Virus record (IMG/VR): IMGVR_UViG_3300042939_000695
Span: 1 to 34,804 of that record
From: a virus
Reading direction: 5' to 3' (one strand)
DNA length: 34,804 nt
The notes beneath the pieces are model-generated. The model saw nothing but the letters and a program-made list of their open reading frames with translations, searched no databases and was not told where the DNA came from. Positions 1 through 6,603 of this stretch are shown piece by piece (the first letter of the stretch is position 1; each line of letters begins with the position of its first letter). Both the position numbers and the translations under genes were made by a program.

Positions 1-699
1 GAGATTAATCAAGCTGCAAAAGCTGGATGGTTAAACTTCGATGAAAAAACCTTAGTTGATTACTCCTTTGAAAGTTCAGGGGAAACTGAGCAGGGTATTT
101 TATTTAACAAAATGCGGATGTTGGTATGCCCTCGGACTCCCGTTTTAGCATTAGATAAAGCTGCAACCAAAGAGCAGCAACAAAACGTTTTTACAGGTTA
201 CTACAAGAAAGCTATATATGGAGCAGACGAAAACTTTACCAACTTTCAAGCGTTTGAAGTCCTATTATTGGACAAGGAAAACAAACCACTGCATCAAGTT
301 CCACTTAGCCTCAAATTGAAAGGTGCGGCTCAAGCATCATTTTCACAAAAATGGCAAGAATTTGTCCAGAAGATTACATCTTGTCACGCCATTTCCTGTG
401 GAATCCCAGCTAGTGAAAAGGCAATGACGTTCAAATCTCTTTGTGTGTTTGCGTTTGAAGTGAAACGCGAAATGGCAGGGGATAAAACCAAGTCACCCGC
501 CTGCAAAGTCACAGGCTACGAAGTCCCAACGCTCGAAAGTTGGAAAAACTACTTTGTTGGCTACGACACCCAGACTAAGGAATTTGTCTGGCAAGGATTA
601 CAGCCTAAACGCCCCTTGATTCAACCCGAACAAATTATGGCGGCGCTACCCCCTGTTAGTGATGTGGAAGCATTGGCGGCTGCGGGTATTGATTTCTAA
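1..699 (+). CDS. DUF5895-like protein, 5' end outside window
   Basis: The reading frame is open from base 1, so this is the C-terminal part (232 residues) of a longer gene. An ATG at 112 is internal, because coding-like sequence precedes it. The pattern (MLVCPRTPVLALDK, then a segment with LHQVPLSLKLKGAAQ, then KSPACKVTGYEVPTLESW and EFVWQGLQP) matches my memory of DUF5895, a soluble cyanobacterial family of unknown function often found on plasmids and phages. No membrane segment is seen. A G-rich/C-rich hairpin follows the stop. The family call is from memory and the function is not known. Confidence 0.6.
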   Translation, partial: EINQAAKAGWLNFDEKTLVDYSFESSGETEQGILFNKMRMLVCPRTPVLALDKAATKEQQQNVFTGYYKKAIYGADENFTNFQAFEVLLLDKENKPLHQVPLSLKLKGAAQASFSQKWQEFVQKITSCHAISCGIPASEKAMTFKSLCVFAFEVKREMAGDKTKSPACKVTGYEVPTLESWKNYFVGYDTQTKEFVWQGLQPKRPLIQPEQIMAALPPVSDVEALAAAGIDF

Positions 700-727
700 A
701 TAATTGCCTTGGTTTTTAACTTAACTC

Positions 728-755
728 TGGGGGTGAAATTCCCCCAATTCAAAAC
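728..755 (+). repeat. Intergenic hairpin repeat, copy 1
   Basis: A GGGGG (729-733) and CCCCC (741-745) stem encloses TGAAATT and is followed by AATTCAAAAC. A near-identical element lies at 7936-7966. Both sit just after a stop codon and just before the next start. There is no T-run, so a simple rho-independent terminator is unlikely; RNA processing, attenuation or transcript stabilisation are alternatives. Confidence 0.55.
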
Positions 756-772
756 TCTACAACACAGAAATT

Positions 773-1114
773 ATGAACTACAAAGGCTACGAAATCACAA
801 GTAGAACTTTAACTTTAGCTGTCAATGATGACTGGTTTAGAATGATTGCCAGTGGTGTTAAAAAAGAAGAATACTGAAAAATCAATCAATATTATTATGC
901 TCGATTTGACAAGCCGATAACCCACCTGGTTATTCGTAATGGTTACGGCAAAAAACGCCCGTCTGTAACAGTTGAATTGTTAGGGATAGGGAAAGGTATT
1001 CCCAAACCAGAATGGAGTCAGGGAGAGAAAACAATCAAGCAAGGGGAGGAGTCTTTCATCCTTGCATTGGGGGAGATTGTTGAGGTTAATTCTGGGGAAT
1101 TAGCGATCGCATAA
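773..1114 (+). pseudogene. ASCH-domain-like protein interrupted by in-frame TGA
   Basis: An ATG at 773 starts a frame that reads LTLAVNDDWFRMIASG then KKEEY. It meets TGA at 875-877 and then continues in the same frame with KINQYYYARF and THLVIRNGYGKKRP to a TAA at 1112. The opening (leading LTL, then W-F-x-M-I-x-S-G-x-K-K-E-E-Y) is typical of ASCH proteins, which have a small RNA-binding-type beta fold. In related proteins the residue after EEY is commonly aromatic or Arg, so TGG to TGA is the simplest explanation. The gene could be a pseudogene, be read through, or be two peptides. Coding character is preserved after the stop, so the change looks recent. Confidence 0.6.
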
Positions 1115-1193
1115 CTTCAACTCAACAGAAAGGAGGTGATGTTTAGACGAGGATCATCAGTCATCTGGTGTTTGTGTAAGTAAGACGAATCCG

Positions 1194-1227
1194 GGGTAGG
1201 AAAGACCCTTGAACTACCCTTTTTTTT
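1194..1227 (+). terminator. Rho-independent terminator
   Basis: GGGTAG (1194-1199) pairs with CTACCC (1214-1219) and is followed directly by eight T residues (1220-1227). It separates the broken ASCH-like gene from the next small gene. The preceding stretch 1130-1145 holds a perfect AAGGAGGTGAT Shine-Dalgarno followed by a 14-codon ORF (ATG at 1140). That could be a leader peptide but is too short to call. Confidence 0.65.
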
Positions 1228-1247
1228 AACAAATTAACAGGAGGATA

Positions 1248-1433
1248 ATGAGCGAATTTAAAGGATTTGTAGTCAAGAATAGTTTAGGTCAAGTTGTATT
1301 TTCAAGTTCAAGACACAGCGAAGCACGGAAAGAATGCGAACGTCTGAACCTAGAAGGAAAAGACAAATTCACCATTGAAGAAAACTGGAAAGGAACCCCG
1401 ACAAGCGTAATCACCAGAACAAGGAAAATATGA
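1248..1433 (+). CDS. Small hypothetical protein (61 aa)
   Basis: An excellent ribosome site (AGGAGGATA) lies just before the ATG. The product is small, soluble and charged, opening FKGFVVKNSLGQVVFSSS, which looks like a short beta-hairpin followed by a helix rich in Arg and Glu. No known domain is recognised. The stop overlaps the next start (ATGA), so the two genes are probably translationally coupled. Function unknown. Confidence 0.6.
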   Translation: MSEFKGFVVKNSLGQVVFSSSRHSEARKECERLNLEGKDKFTIEENWKGTPTSVITRTRKI

Positions 1434-1720
1434 GAAAAACAATTACAACACAGACAATTTATGGACTAGGAAAAGCTCAAGCCACAGCTAGAAAATGGTT
1501 GGCAGTTAACCGACTTGATGATGATTATTGGGGGATAACTTATATTCCGTTTGGGGTACGTTTTCCTGGTTGGTTTGCTACAAAAAGAGATGCGATCGCA
1601 GCGTCAAAAATAGCAAGGAGAATATTCCCTTATCCATTCAAAAATAACGAACACCTGATGCCAACAGAGGCGCAGTGGTTTGAGGTTTTAAAAGACAATG
1701 CAATTCCATTTATTAGATAG
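1430..1720 (+). CDS. Hypothetical protein (96 aa)
   Basis: Starts in an ATGA overlap with the preceding gene. The 96-residue product is basic and contains the aromatic segment DDDYWGITYIPFGVRFPGW and a later KNNEHLMPTEAQWFEVLK helix. There are no membrane segments and no motif I can assign. Synteny suggests an early-region accessory protein of the element. Function unknown. Confidence 0.6.
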   Translation: MRKTITTQTIYGLGKAQATARKWLAVNRLDDDYWGITYIPFGVRFPGWFATKRDAIAASKIARRIFPYPFKNNEHLMPTEAQWFEVLKDNAIPFIR

Positions 1721-1729
1721 GAGAATCTC

Positions 1730-2128
1730 ATGTTACAAGTTGAACCCGAGTCTGAATCAATTGATAACGTTATTCAGTTTGCAGACAAGTCCCCTGTTGA
1801 AAAGAATCAGGGAACAATGATGAACAAACAGGGAAAACTACACTTAGACATCTATAACTTGCAGTGTGACTTGATATCAGGGGGGATCAATAAATTTACT
1901 TACATCCTCTATATGATCCGACTTCTTTATGGGACTGAGAAGGATATAAAAATCACCCTAGAGAATTTAATTGAAGTCCTGAATTGTGACGGGGCAACTC
2001 CACTGGGAGCAGAGAAAAAGATTCAATTTGAAATAGCAGACGTTCAGGTTGAGTTAGCAAAGATGAGTAAAAAGGGTTTGCTGACAAGCTACGAGGTTCC
2101 CATTCAATTAAATATTACAAGCCTATGA
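1730..2128 (+). CDS. Hypothetical protein (132 aa)
   Basis: A good ribosome site (AGGAG) precedes the ATG by six bases. The first 30 residues are acidic and probably disordered. From the internal MNKQGKLHLDIYN onward there is a compact mixed fold ending in QLNITSL. The part after residue 30 could be a second start, since two consecutive ATGs lie there. No recognised domain. It follows the 1430 gene by nine bases, consistent with one transcript. Confidence 0.55.
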   Translation: MLQVEPESESIDNVIQFADKSPVEKNQGTMMNKQGKLHLDIYNLQCDLISGGINKFTYILYMIRLLYGTEKDIKITLENLIEVLNCDGATPLGAEKKIQFEIADVQVELAKMSKKGLLTSYEVPIQLNITSL

Positions 2129-2161
2129 TTGCCACTACTCAGACCCTAGAGGATTAAAACA

Positions 2162-2338
2162 ATGAAATTATTTGATCGGATGCGCGACGAAACCCGTGGC
2201 GGAATCTATGACGGAATCCATGACTGCACAGTTAACTTTAAAATATGGTGGAATCTTGTCTACCGCAAAAGTCGCTACGACTACCAAAGAAAAGCATTTT
2301 GGTATTGGCTATCTTACCCGTCATCGGAGGGCAATTAA
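2162..2338 (+). CDS. Small hypothetical protein (58 aa)
   Basis: The ATG at 2162 has a GAGG site ten bases upstream and gives a 58-residue basic, aromatic product with the segment FKIWWNLVYRKSRYDYQ. It overlaps a longer frame running from 2172, but this frame has the better start and a coding-like composition. The next gene begins one base after its stop. No known domain; a Trp/Tyr-rich amphipathic helix is possible. Confidence 0.45.
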   Translation: MKLFDRMRDETRGGIYDGIHDCTVNFKIWWNLVYRKSRYDYQRKAFWYWLSYPSSEGN

Positions 2339-2339
2339 A

Positions 2340-2636
2340 ATGCTTAAAATTACCGGATCTCGATACTTGCATAGCTGGCTGTTATCTGTTGAAAAACGAG
2401 CGTTCGATCCTCGGATGTTGAGGATTGAATCTTATCGGCAACTAGAAAGCGAATTGATTGACCCCAATGAATGCCAGTCAACGGGTGAGCATTGGAACCA
2501 GGAAGACAAAAGACAAGAATGCTATTTGATAGATATTGAAAGTGATCGTGTTTTTTGCTTATCCCGAACATCAGCAAACTTGAGATGGGACTTAGATTTT
2601 GAGGTTGATTTTAGTTCTGTACTTTCCGGAAAATGA
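2340..2636 (+). CDS. Hypothetical protein (98 aa)
   Basis: I chose ATG 2340 over an upstream in-frame start at 2172 because a GGAGG site lies about ten bases upstream and the extension would overlap the 2162 gene almost completely. The product is soluble, reads YLIDIESDRVFCLSRTSAN near the C-terminus, and has no motif I recognise. The sequence just past the stop (to 2700) still looks coding in another frame and ends LDIKIDYYQY, which may be a frameshifted tail. Confidence 0.5.
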   Translation: MLKITGSRYLHSWLLSVEKRAFDPRMLRIESYRQLESELIDPNECQSTGEHWNQEDKRQECYLIDIESDRVFCLSRTSANLRWDLDFEVDFSSVLSGK

Positions 2637-2762
2637 AAAAAGATTTGTAGATGACGAGATCGAAAAGCTAGACATCAAAATCGACTATTACCAATACTAA
2701 AACGTCAAATAAGAGGGTTTAAACTCCCTCTCCTAAACTTCACTTACTTAGGACTTAAATCA

Positions 2763-3119
2763 ATGCAGAAAACTAATTTTAAGATTGCCACAAAATTCTC
2801 AGACGCTACTCGCACCTCGCACCGAAAACCTATCGAATACACAGAGGTAGAAGGGTTTGTTGTCGGGAATTGGGGAATTACCAATTATTGGGCCGGGGAT
2901 GGTTGGATTGTCTACCATACTGTTAAGGGTTTGAGATTGTCCTATCTATATTTTGAGTGGGATAACGCCGTTAAAGTTTTGGAGATGACCGTTAAATTGT
3001 TTGGGGAAAACAACGATGGCGAACCGACCTCCGATAATTATAAAAAATCCTGTGATTGGGAGCGCGAAGCGCGCCCAATAGCGTCCCGTGAATGCCTTTA
3101 TTTTGACGATGATGATTAA
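2763..3119 (+). CDS. Hypothetical protein (118 aa)
   Basis: A 118-residue soluble protein, rich in Trp and Tyr in its centre (NWGITNYWAGDGWIVYHTV), ending in an acidic FDDDD tail. No domain recognised. A short G/C-rich near-palindrome (3058-3076) falls inside the 3' part of the frame. The ribosome site is weak. Function unknown. Confidence 0.5.
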   Translation: MQKTNFKIATKFSDATRTSHRKPIEYTEVEGFVVGNWGITNYWAGDGWIVYHTVKGLRLSYLYFEWDNAVKVLEMTVKLFGENNDGEPTSDNYKKSCDWEREARPIASRECLYFDDDD

Positions 3120-3236
3120 TTGATTGATTCTCAACAATAACCAACAATCCCTAGGGGTCAAGCTAACCTATGTAATGTCCTCCGGCATTGACGGGTGGGA
3201 CGAGATTTAGGCATTAATCTGATGGTAACTCCAAAG

Positions 3237-3262
3237 AAGCTCACTCTACCTAGTGGGCTTTT
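3237..3262 (+). terminator. Possible weak bidirectional terminator
   Basis: AAGCTCAC (3237-3244) pairs with GTGGGCTT (3253-3260) with one wobble and is followed by a short T tract. It covers the stop codon of the minus-strand gene at 3246 and could end transcription from either side. Confidence 0.35.
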
Positions 3263-3506
3263 CTTGATCGTCATCTGAATCATCAAGAATCCGACTAATT
3301 AATTCGTCTGAAGATATCTCTAAATCTTCAGACCTTTCCTTTAACATCCGACTAATCAAGTCCAAATTAGCTTCTATCCTAGCCTGAAGAATGTTGCCAG
3401 CTAATGCGGTCGGGGTTGTACCCTTCAGGAAAGCCCATATTCTAAGCCACTTTCGGTAGAATGCTGAGGTTGTTAGTCCTAATCTGTATTTCTCATCGGT
3501 TGCCAT
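3246..3506 (-). CDS. Small RHH/antitoxin-like hypothetical protein (86 aa)
   Basis: An 86-residue acidic protein. The N-terminal half reads LTTSAFYRKWLRIWAFLKG then TPTALAGNILQARIEAN, a short strand and two helices that resemble a ribbon-helix-helix DNA-binding unit, though I cannot confirm the family. The acidic tail (DDSDDDQEK) could bind a partner. It is divergent from an HTH regulator at 3628, so the 3507-3627 interval probably holds both promoters. A regulatory role is inferred from fold and position only. Confidence 0.5.
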   Translation of the reverse strand: MATDEKYRLGLTTSAFYRKWLRIWAFLKGTTPTALAGNILQARIEANLDLISRMLKERSEDLEISSDELISRILDDSDDDQEKPTR

Positions 3507-3627
3507 AATAGTTACTTTAGAGTTACCCTTGAGTATATGATATTTTAATCACGCTAAAAGAGGCGAGAAGGCTCTAATCCCTCTCCCCTCAATCCCAACC
3601 CACCTTAAAACAAGTTGAGACAATACC

Positions 3628-3816
3628 ATGTTAAGCCAAAACGACCGTATTAACCCAGTTCATTTACTGCAAAGTCGGTTAGGTTGGACTATCGAAAAGA
3701 TAGCCGAAGAAATGGATTATTCTGTAAGCGCAGTTAGCAAATGGAGCTCAGGCGATCGCAACCCATCACCAAGAGCTATAAAAGAAGCCCAGAAAGTATT
3801 AGCCAACTACCAATGA
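3628..3816 (+). CDS. Small HTH (Cro/C1-type) protein
   Basis: A 62-residue single-domain protein, with the helix-turn-helix in GWTIEKIAEEMDYSVSAVSK followed by WSSGDRNPSPRAIKEA, the usual XRE-like ending. It is about the size of a Cro-type repressor with no dimerisation extension. It is transcribed away from the RHH-like gene at 3246-3506 and followed by a strong terminator, so it is a single-gene unit. A HIP1 site lies inside the gene. It probably controls the neighbouring early genes. Confidence 0.8.
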   Translation: MLSQNDRINPVHLLQSRLGWTIEKIAEEMDYSVSAVSKWSSGDRNPSPRAIKEAQKVLANYQ

Positions 3817-3837
3817 CAAATTGAAAACTCAAAACCA

Positions 3838-3872
3838 AACCCTCTCCAGTCCTTTACTGCGGAGGGTTTTTT
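3838..3872 (+). terminator. Rho-independent terminator
   Basis: AACCCTC (3838-3844) pairs with GAGGGTT (3862-3868), with an extra G-T wobble, and runs into TTTTTT. It ends the HTH gene. Confidence 0.75.
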
Positions 3873-3890
3873 AGTGTCTATCAATCTTGT

Positions 3891-3974
3891 TCACAAGTGC
3901 AATCACAAGTGAATTGTCGCCCCTTTGATATGGGTTTATTGTTGTTGTTAGTTAAGCGTTTCATTTCGCTTAAC
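3891..3974. promoter_or_regulatory. Operator-like repeats upstream of 4005
   Basis: TCACAAGTG occurs twice (3891-3899 and 3903-3911), spaced 12 bases apart. A perfect 8-base inverted repeat follows: GTTAAGCG (3951-3958), an eight-base spacer, then CGCTTAAC (3967-3974). The site lies 30 bases before the next start. A regulator operator is the simplest reading; a replication or partition site is an alternative, because both downstream genes have HTH-like N-termini. Confidence 0.45.
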
Positions 3975-4004
3975 AAACAAAAACCAAACGATTTGTAATC
4001 ATTT

Positions 4005-4262
4005 ATGCGGAGCGCAAGTATTGAGGAAATTACCCATTTTACCCGTGAGCAGGTAGCCGAGAGTTTAGGAGTTTCGGTTAATTACCTCCGAACCCTATGT
4101 CAAGACCTCCGAGGCGTTTTAAGCCCAGAGGAATTTGATTTTCAACCCAATGACGGCATGATTTCGGCTGATGCTGCAAGCAAGTTAATCGAGTACAAAA
4201 ACAGGGCAAGAACTCGAACCCGTGAACGGATTTTAAACGACATTAAATTAAGAGGATTATGA
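4005..4262 (+). CDS. HTH-domain protein (85 aa)
   Basis: The N-terminal half (FTREQVAESLGVSVNYLRTL) is a MerR/excisionase-like helix-turn-helix. The middle has EEFDFQPNDGMI and the C-terminus is a strongly basic helix (KNRARTRTRERIL). The next gene starts in an ATGA overlap and has the same layout (HTH, then a phrase like NFHFD and NGMVAI), so the two may be distant paralogues. A DNA-binding role is likely; excisionase, partition adaptor or repressor cannot be separated here. Confidence 0.6.
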   Translation: MRSASIEEITHFTREQVAESLGVSVNYLRTLCQDLRGVLSPEEFDFQPNDGMISADAASKLIEYKNRARTRTRERILNDIKLRGL

Positions 4263-4804
4263 CAGCACAAACTCAACAAAACTACGACCTTGACGCGATC
4301 GCATCTGCGGTTGGAGTCAAATCAGAAAGAGCCAGATTAATCATCTCCTCTCTGGTAGAAAATTTCCATTTTGACGCAACAAATGTTCCTCAAAATGGGA
4401 TGGTAGCGATTCTTTCTTCAATTATCGGAATACAACAAACCCACTCATTGTCTGTTTCCCAAGCTGTTGAAAAATACGTTAAAGACTTGCAATCCCAACA
4501 GAAGAAAGCGGGGGGAAAAACAGAACACGCAGCCGGATCTATGGCTGAAACAATCGACAAAATGGCTGACAATTTAGCCGAACAAATAGCCCCCAAGGTT
4601 GTCGAACTGGCTGCGGAAAAACTACAAGATAAAGTCTTAGAACATTTTGCCCAAGGCTTTGAATTTGCAAAAGTAACAACCTGTTTCAATCAAGTGGGAA
4701 TGATTATTGATGCAGAGATTCGAGAGGTTGAAAGAGCAGATCGATTTCAACTTACCGGAAGTGAAAACGTTCTCAATTACTTTGCGTTGCCAGAGGGCAA
4801 ATAA
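4259..4804 (+). CDS. HTH plus coiled-coil protein (181 aa)
   Basis: Residues 8-30 (YDLDAIASAVGVKSERARLI) look like an HTH, followed by NGMVAILSSIIG. From about residue 75 to 150 the chain is a long helix with heptad character (MAETIDKMADNLAEQIAPKV). The C-terminal part is LTGSENVLNYFALPEGK. It is coupled to the 4005 gene by a four-base overlap. The layout suits a DNA-binding oligomer, for example a segregation or replication accessory factor, but no family is recognised. Confidence 0.55.
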   Translation: MTAQTQQNYDLDAIASAVGVKSERARLIISSLVENFHFDATNVPQNGMVAILSSIIGIQQTHSLSVSQAVEKYVKDLQSQQKKAGGKTEHAAGSMAETIDKMADNLAEQIAPKVVELAAEKLQDKVLEHFAQGFEFAKVTTCFNQVGMIIDAEIREVERADRFQLTGSENVLNYFALPEGK

Positions 4805-4855
4805 ACCAATCAAAAAACAATATCCCGATGTGGTTTTTCTTATGCACGGAGGGAT

Positions 4856-5077
4856 TTGTTAAGTAAAAACCAGGTACAGATTATGGTGTCATCTATCGCA
4901 AAAACAGCAAACAATATTAAGAAGTCAATGATTAACACAATCATACTCCTAATAATTGGAACGGGTATTGGAGGTGGTAGTGTCATCTGGATGCTACAAG
5001 CAAATGCAAACGGTATTTGCAGTCTACTCTCTGCAAAAAACCAATTCATTAACATAGTGCAAAAGGACTCAAAATAA
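4856..5077 (+). CDS. Small single-pass membrane protein (73 aa), TTG start
   Basis: A GGAGGG site lies four bases before TTG 4856. An ATG at 4883 is possible but has a weak ribosome site. The product has a basic N-terminal segment, one hydrophobic stretch (MINTIILLIIGTGIGGGSVI) and a short polar tail. It is the first of a series of small membrane genes. Its stop overlaps the next start (TAATG). Size and layout recall small phage coat or secretion subunits, but there is no specific match. Confidence 0.5.
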   Translation: MLSKNQVQIMVSSIAKTANNIKKSMINTIILLIIGTGIGGGSVIWMLQANANGICSLLSAKNQFINIVQKDSK

Positions 5078-5460
5078 TGGATACAATTCTTCTCCCGTTG
5101 GTTCACGACAACCTGTCATGCGACACGGCAATTTCTCACAAAACCTTGGCACGACTTGGCACAAGCCTTGTCTTATGCCTTGTCTCGCCCTCTATGACAG
5201 GTCACGCCTTGGCACAACTCCCGCCAGGTTATGAGTTTCAACAGGCATATTTGCAAACAGAAACTATGCCACAAAGACCGTGCCAAAACCGTCGAACCAT
5301 CCAAGAATACGAATACACATTACCCCAAGAAAACCAAGAATATGAGCCACGTCAGTATCAACAGAATCCAGAGATTGCAGAACGCGGATACGGTGATTCA
5401 GGATTATCGTACAGGTTCAACGTCGGAAGTCAAAATACCTTTATTTTTGACATTTTCTGA
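5077..5460 (+). CDS. Putative exported Gln-rich protein
   Basis: Starts in a TAATG junction with the previous gene. Residues about 25-46 form a signal-peptide-like core (LGTSLVLCLVSPSMTGHALA) with a cleavage-like ALA-Q boundary, after an unusually long N-region of about 25 residues; a later start is possible. The mature part is short, rich in Gln, Tyr and Glu, and ends GLSYRFNVGSQNTFIFDIF. The last 119 bases overlap the next gene in another frame. Probably exported or periplasmic; role unknown. Confidence 0.5.
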   Translation: MDTILLPLVHDNLSCDTAISHKTLARLGTSLVLCLVSPSMTGHALAQLPPGYEFQQAYLQTETMPQRPCQNRRTIQEYEYTLPQENQEYEPRQYQQNPEIAERGYGDSGLSYRFNVGSQNTFIFDIF

Positions 5461-5725
5461 ACTTGAAGAAATGCGGAACAAAATCTTAGCCAAAGAGAAA
5501 TGTTCTGATGTTGACCTTGAAAAACTAGCATTGATTAACGAAAAACTAGGAGATTTACCGATGAAGGACAAGTTTAAAAGTATCAATTATTTTGCTTTAG
5601 GTCTGGGTGTTGTAGCGGGTTTGCTATTATCAATAATCATGAAACCTCAGCAAATGCAACCCAACACATTTTCCGTCCCTGCTAACAGTGGAGCGCCAGT
5701 AATCTACAATATCGACAACAATTAG
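5342..5725 (+). CDS. C-terminal-anchored membrane protein (127 aa)
   Basis: I chose ATG 5342 rather than an upstream start at 5231, because the extension is low-complexity and lies wholly inside the preceding gene. The product has a soluble N-part (IPLFLTFSELEEMRNKIL and CSDVDLEKLALINEKLG) and one C-terminal membrane segment (YFALGLGVVAGLLLSIIM), then a Pro/Asn-rich tail. It shares 119 bases with the 5077 gene in a different frame. Part of the small-membrane-protein cassette; function unknown. Confidence 0.5.
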   Translation: MSHVSINRIQRLQNADTVIQDYRTGSTSEVKIPLFLTFSELEEMRNKILAKEKCSDVDLEKLALINEKLGDLPMKDKFKSINYFALGLGVVAGLLLSIIMKPQQMQPNTFSVPANSGAPVIYNIDNN

Positions 5726-5727
5726 CA

Positions 5728-5868
5728 ATGCACCAAATTAAACAATTAGAAAGTTTAATACCGTTGATGATTTTAGGTATTTTCCTAATAATCCTACCCG
5801 TTATTTGTGCGGTTATTAGTCCATCAACTCCCGATTATAAACCGATTATTTCAAAGCCCGAAAATTGA
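5728..5868 (+). CDS. Tiny single-pass membrane protein (46 aa)
   Basis: ATG 5728 follows the previous stop by two bases. One hydrophobic segment (LIPLMILGIFLIILPVICAV) is flanked by a polar N-terminus and a Pro/Lys tail (PDYKPIISKPEN). There is no cleavage site, so it is probably a membrane-embedded small subunit. The tight spacing within the co-directional series supports it as real. Confidence 0.45.
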   Translation: MHQIKQLESLIPLMILGIFLIILPVICAVISPSTPDYKPIISKPEN

Positions 5869-5883
5869 AACAAGGAAAAAATC

Positions 5884-6126
5884 ATGAGTAAGACAAAAAT
5901 TGAAGTCAACTATTATGAAGCACCTGGTCAAAACTACCAGCAACAACCTTCTAATAATTGCCAACAGCAACCCAATCAAAACGTGACATCAGATTGGTCT
6001 TTAAATGTAATGCTTGTTCCTCTAGGTTTTCTGTTTTTGCTGTTTTTCTGGCCTATTCTCTTGGGAGGCACAAGACAGATTAATTATGTGCCACCAAGTA
6101 ATCCCGTAATTATCAATAACCGATAG
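5884..6126 (+). CDS. Small membrane protein with Gln/Asn-rich N-terminus (80 aa)
   Basis: Residues 1-38 are Gln/Asn-rich (QNYQQQPSNNCQQQPNQN). They are followed by one strongly hydrophobic segment (VMLVPLGFLFLLFFWPILLG) and a short tail PPSNPVIINNR. Its sequence composition and its Pro-Val-Ile-x-N ending resemble the tail of the 5342 product (GAPVIYNIDNN), suggesting the two act in one complex. No known family. Confidence 0.5.
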   Translation: MSKTKIEVNYYEAPGQNYQQQPSNNCQQQPNQNVTSDWSLNVMLVPLGFLFLLFFWPILLGGTRQINYVPPSNPVIINNR

Positions 6127-6291
6127 ATGGATAGCATTTATACAAAAAAGGAAATGATGTTTTGGATAGTAGTTTGGTTCTTAACTTATTTCCTTTGCTT
6201 ACAAAGAGGGGGTGCAGATATTACCGATAATCGCACCCCAGAAAATACCGGAGCCTTTTGTCGAGCTTATGTCCAGGGGGATTTATGGTAA
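6127..6291 (+). CDS. Tiny membrane protein (54 aa)
   Basis: ATG 6127 follows the previous TAG directly. One membrane segment (MMFWIVVWFLTYFLCLQ) is followed by a polar tail with a single Cys (GAFCRAYVQGDLW). The 3' end overlaps the next start by seven bases. Short, and supported mainly by its packing within the membrane cassette. Confidence 0.4.
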   Translation: MDSIYTKKEMMFWIVVWFLTYFLCLQRGGADITDNRTPENTGAFCRAYVQGDLW

Positions 6292-6422
6292 TCAGCAAAA
6301 GATTTATTGTACAGTGGATGATTTTTGGAATCTTTATGTACCTGGCAATCCCCCCGCTAGTCGTGATTCACAACAATATTGTTTGCAACAGGTATTTTGA
6401 ACAAATCAGAGCTAACAAATAA
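6285..6422 (+). CDS. Tiny membrane protein (45 aa)
   Basis: ATG 6285 lies inside the end of the previous gene, after CAGGGGG, which can serve as a ribosome site. The product has one hydrophobic segment (IFGIFMYLAIPPLVVIHN) and a basic tail (FEQIRANK). A longer alternative frame from 6212 overlaps both neighbours and lacks membrane character, so I prefer this one. Confidence 0.4.
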   Translation: MVISKRFIVQWMIFGIFMYLAIPPLVVIHNNIVCNRYFEQIRANK

Positions 6423-6440
6423 AAAAAACAAAGGAGACAA

Positions 6441-6599
6441 ATGGATTTTTTTAAAAACAAACAAAATTTAATTTGGGGCGGTATCGCGTTAGTCGCATTG
6501 GCTTTTTCCCTCTACTCTGGAAAATTAAGTTTACCGGGTCAGCATCAATCACAGTCACCGCAACATCAAACACCAGGCTCAATAAATTTAGACTGGTAA
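6441..6599 (+). CDS. Tiny membrane protein (52 aa)
   Basis: A strong AAAGGAGACAA site precedes ATG 6441. Short basic head, one membrane span (LIWGGIALVALAFSLYSG), then a Gln/His/Pro-rich exposed tail. It is immediately upstream of the rhomboid gene. The arrangement (one span with a small-residue-rich core) would suit a rhomboid substrate, but that is speculation. Confidence 0.5.
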   Translation: MDFFKNKQNLIWGGIALVALAFSLYSGKLSLPGQHQSQSPQHQTPGSINLDW

Positions 6600-6603
6600 T
6601 CTC

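Noticed and set aside
1138-1182. A 14-codon ORF with a perfect Shine-Dalgarno
   Set aside because: Too short to support as a gene; it is mentioned under the terminator as a possible leader peptide.
2172-2339. An upstream in-frame extension of the 2340 gene
   Set aside because: It overlaps the 2162 gene nearly completely and has no ribosome site, whereas ATG 2340 has GGAGG.
3058-3076. A REP-like G/C palindrome
   Set aside because: Only one copy is seen in the window, it has a mismatch, and it lies inside a coding frame.
5231-5341. An N-terminal extension of the 5342 membrane protein
   Set aside because: It is Lys/Thr/Asn low-complexity, antagonistic in frame to the signal-peptide-bearing 5077 gene, and without start support.
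6212-6400. A 62-residue frame among the tiny membrane genes
   Set aside because: It overlaps both the 6127 and 6285 genes, has no membrane character and has a poorer start.
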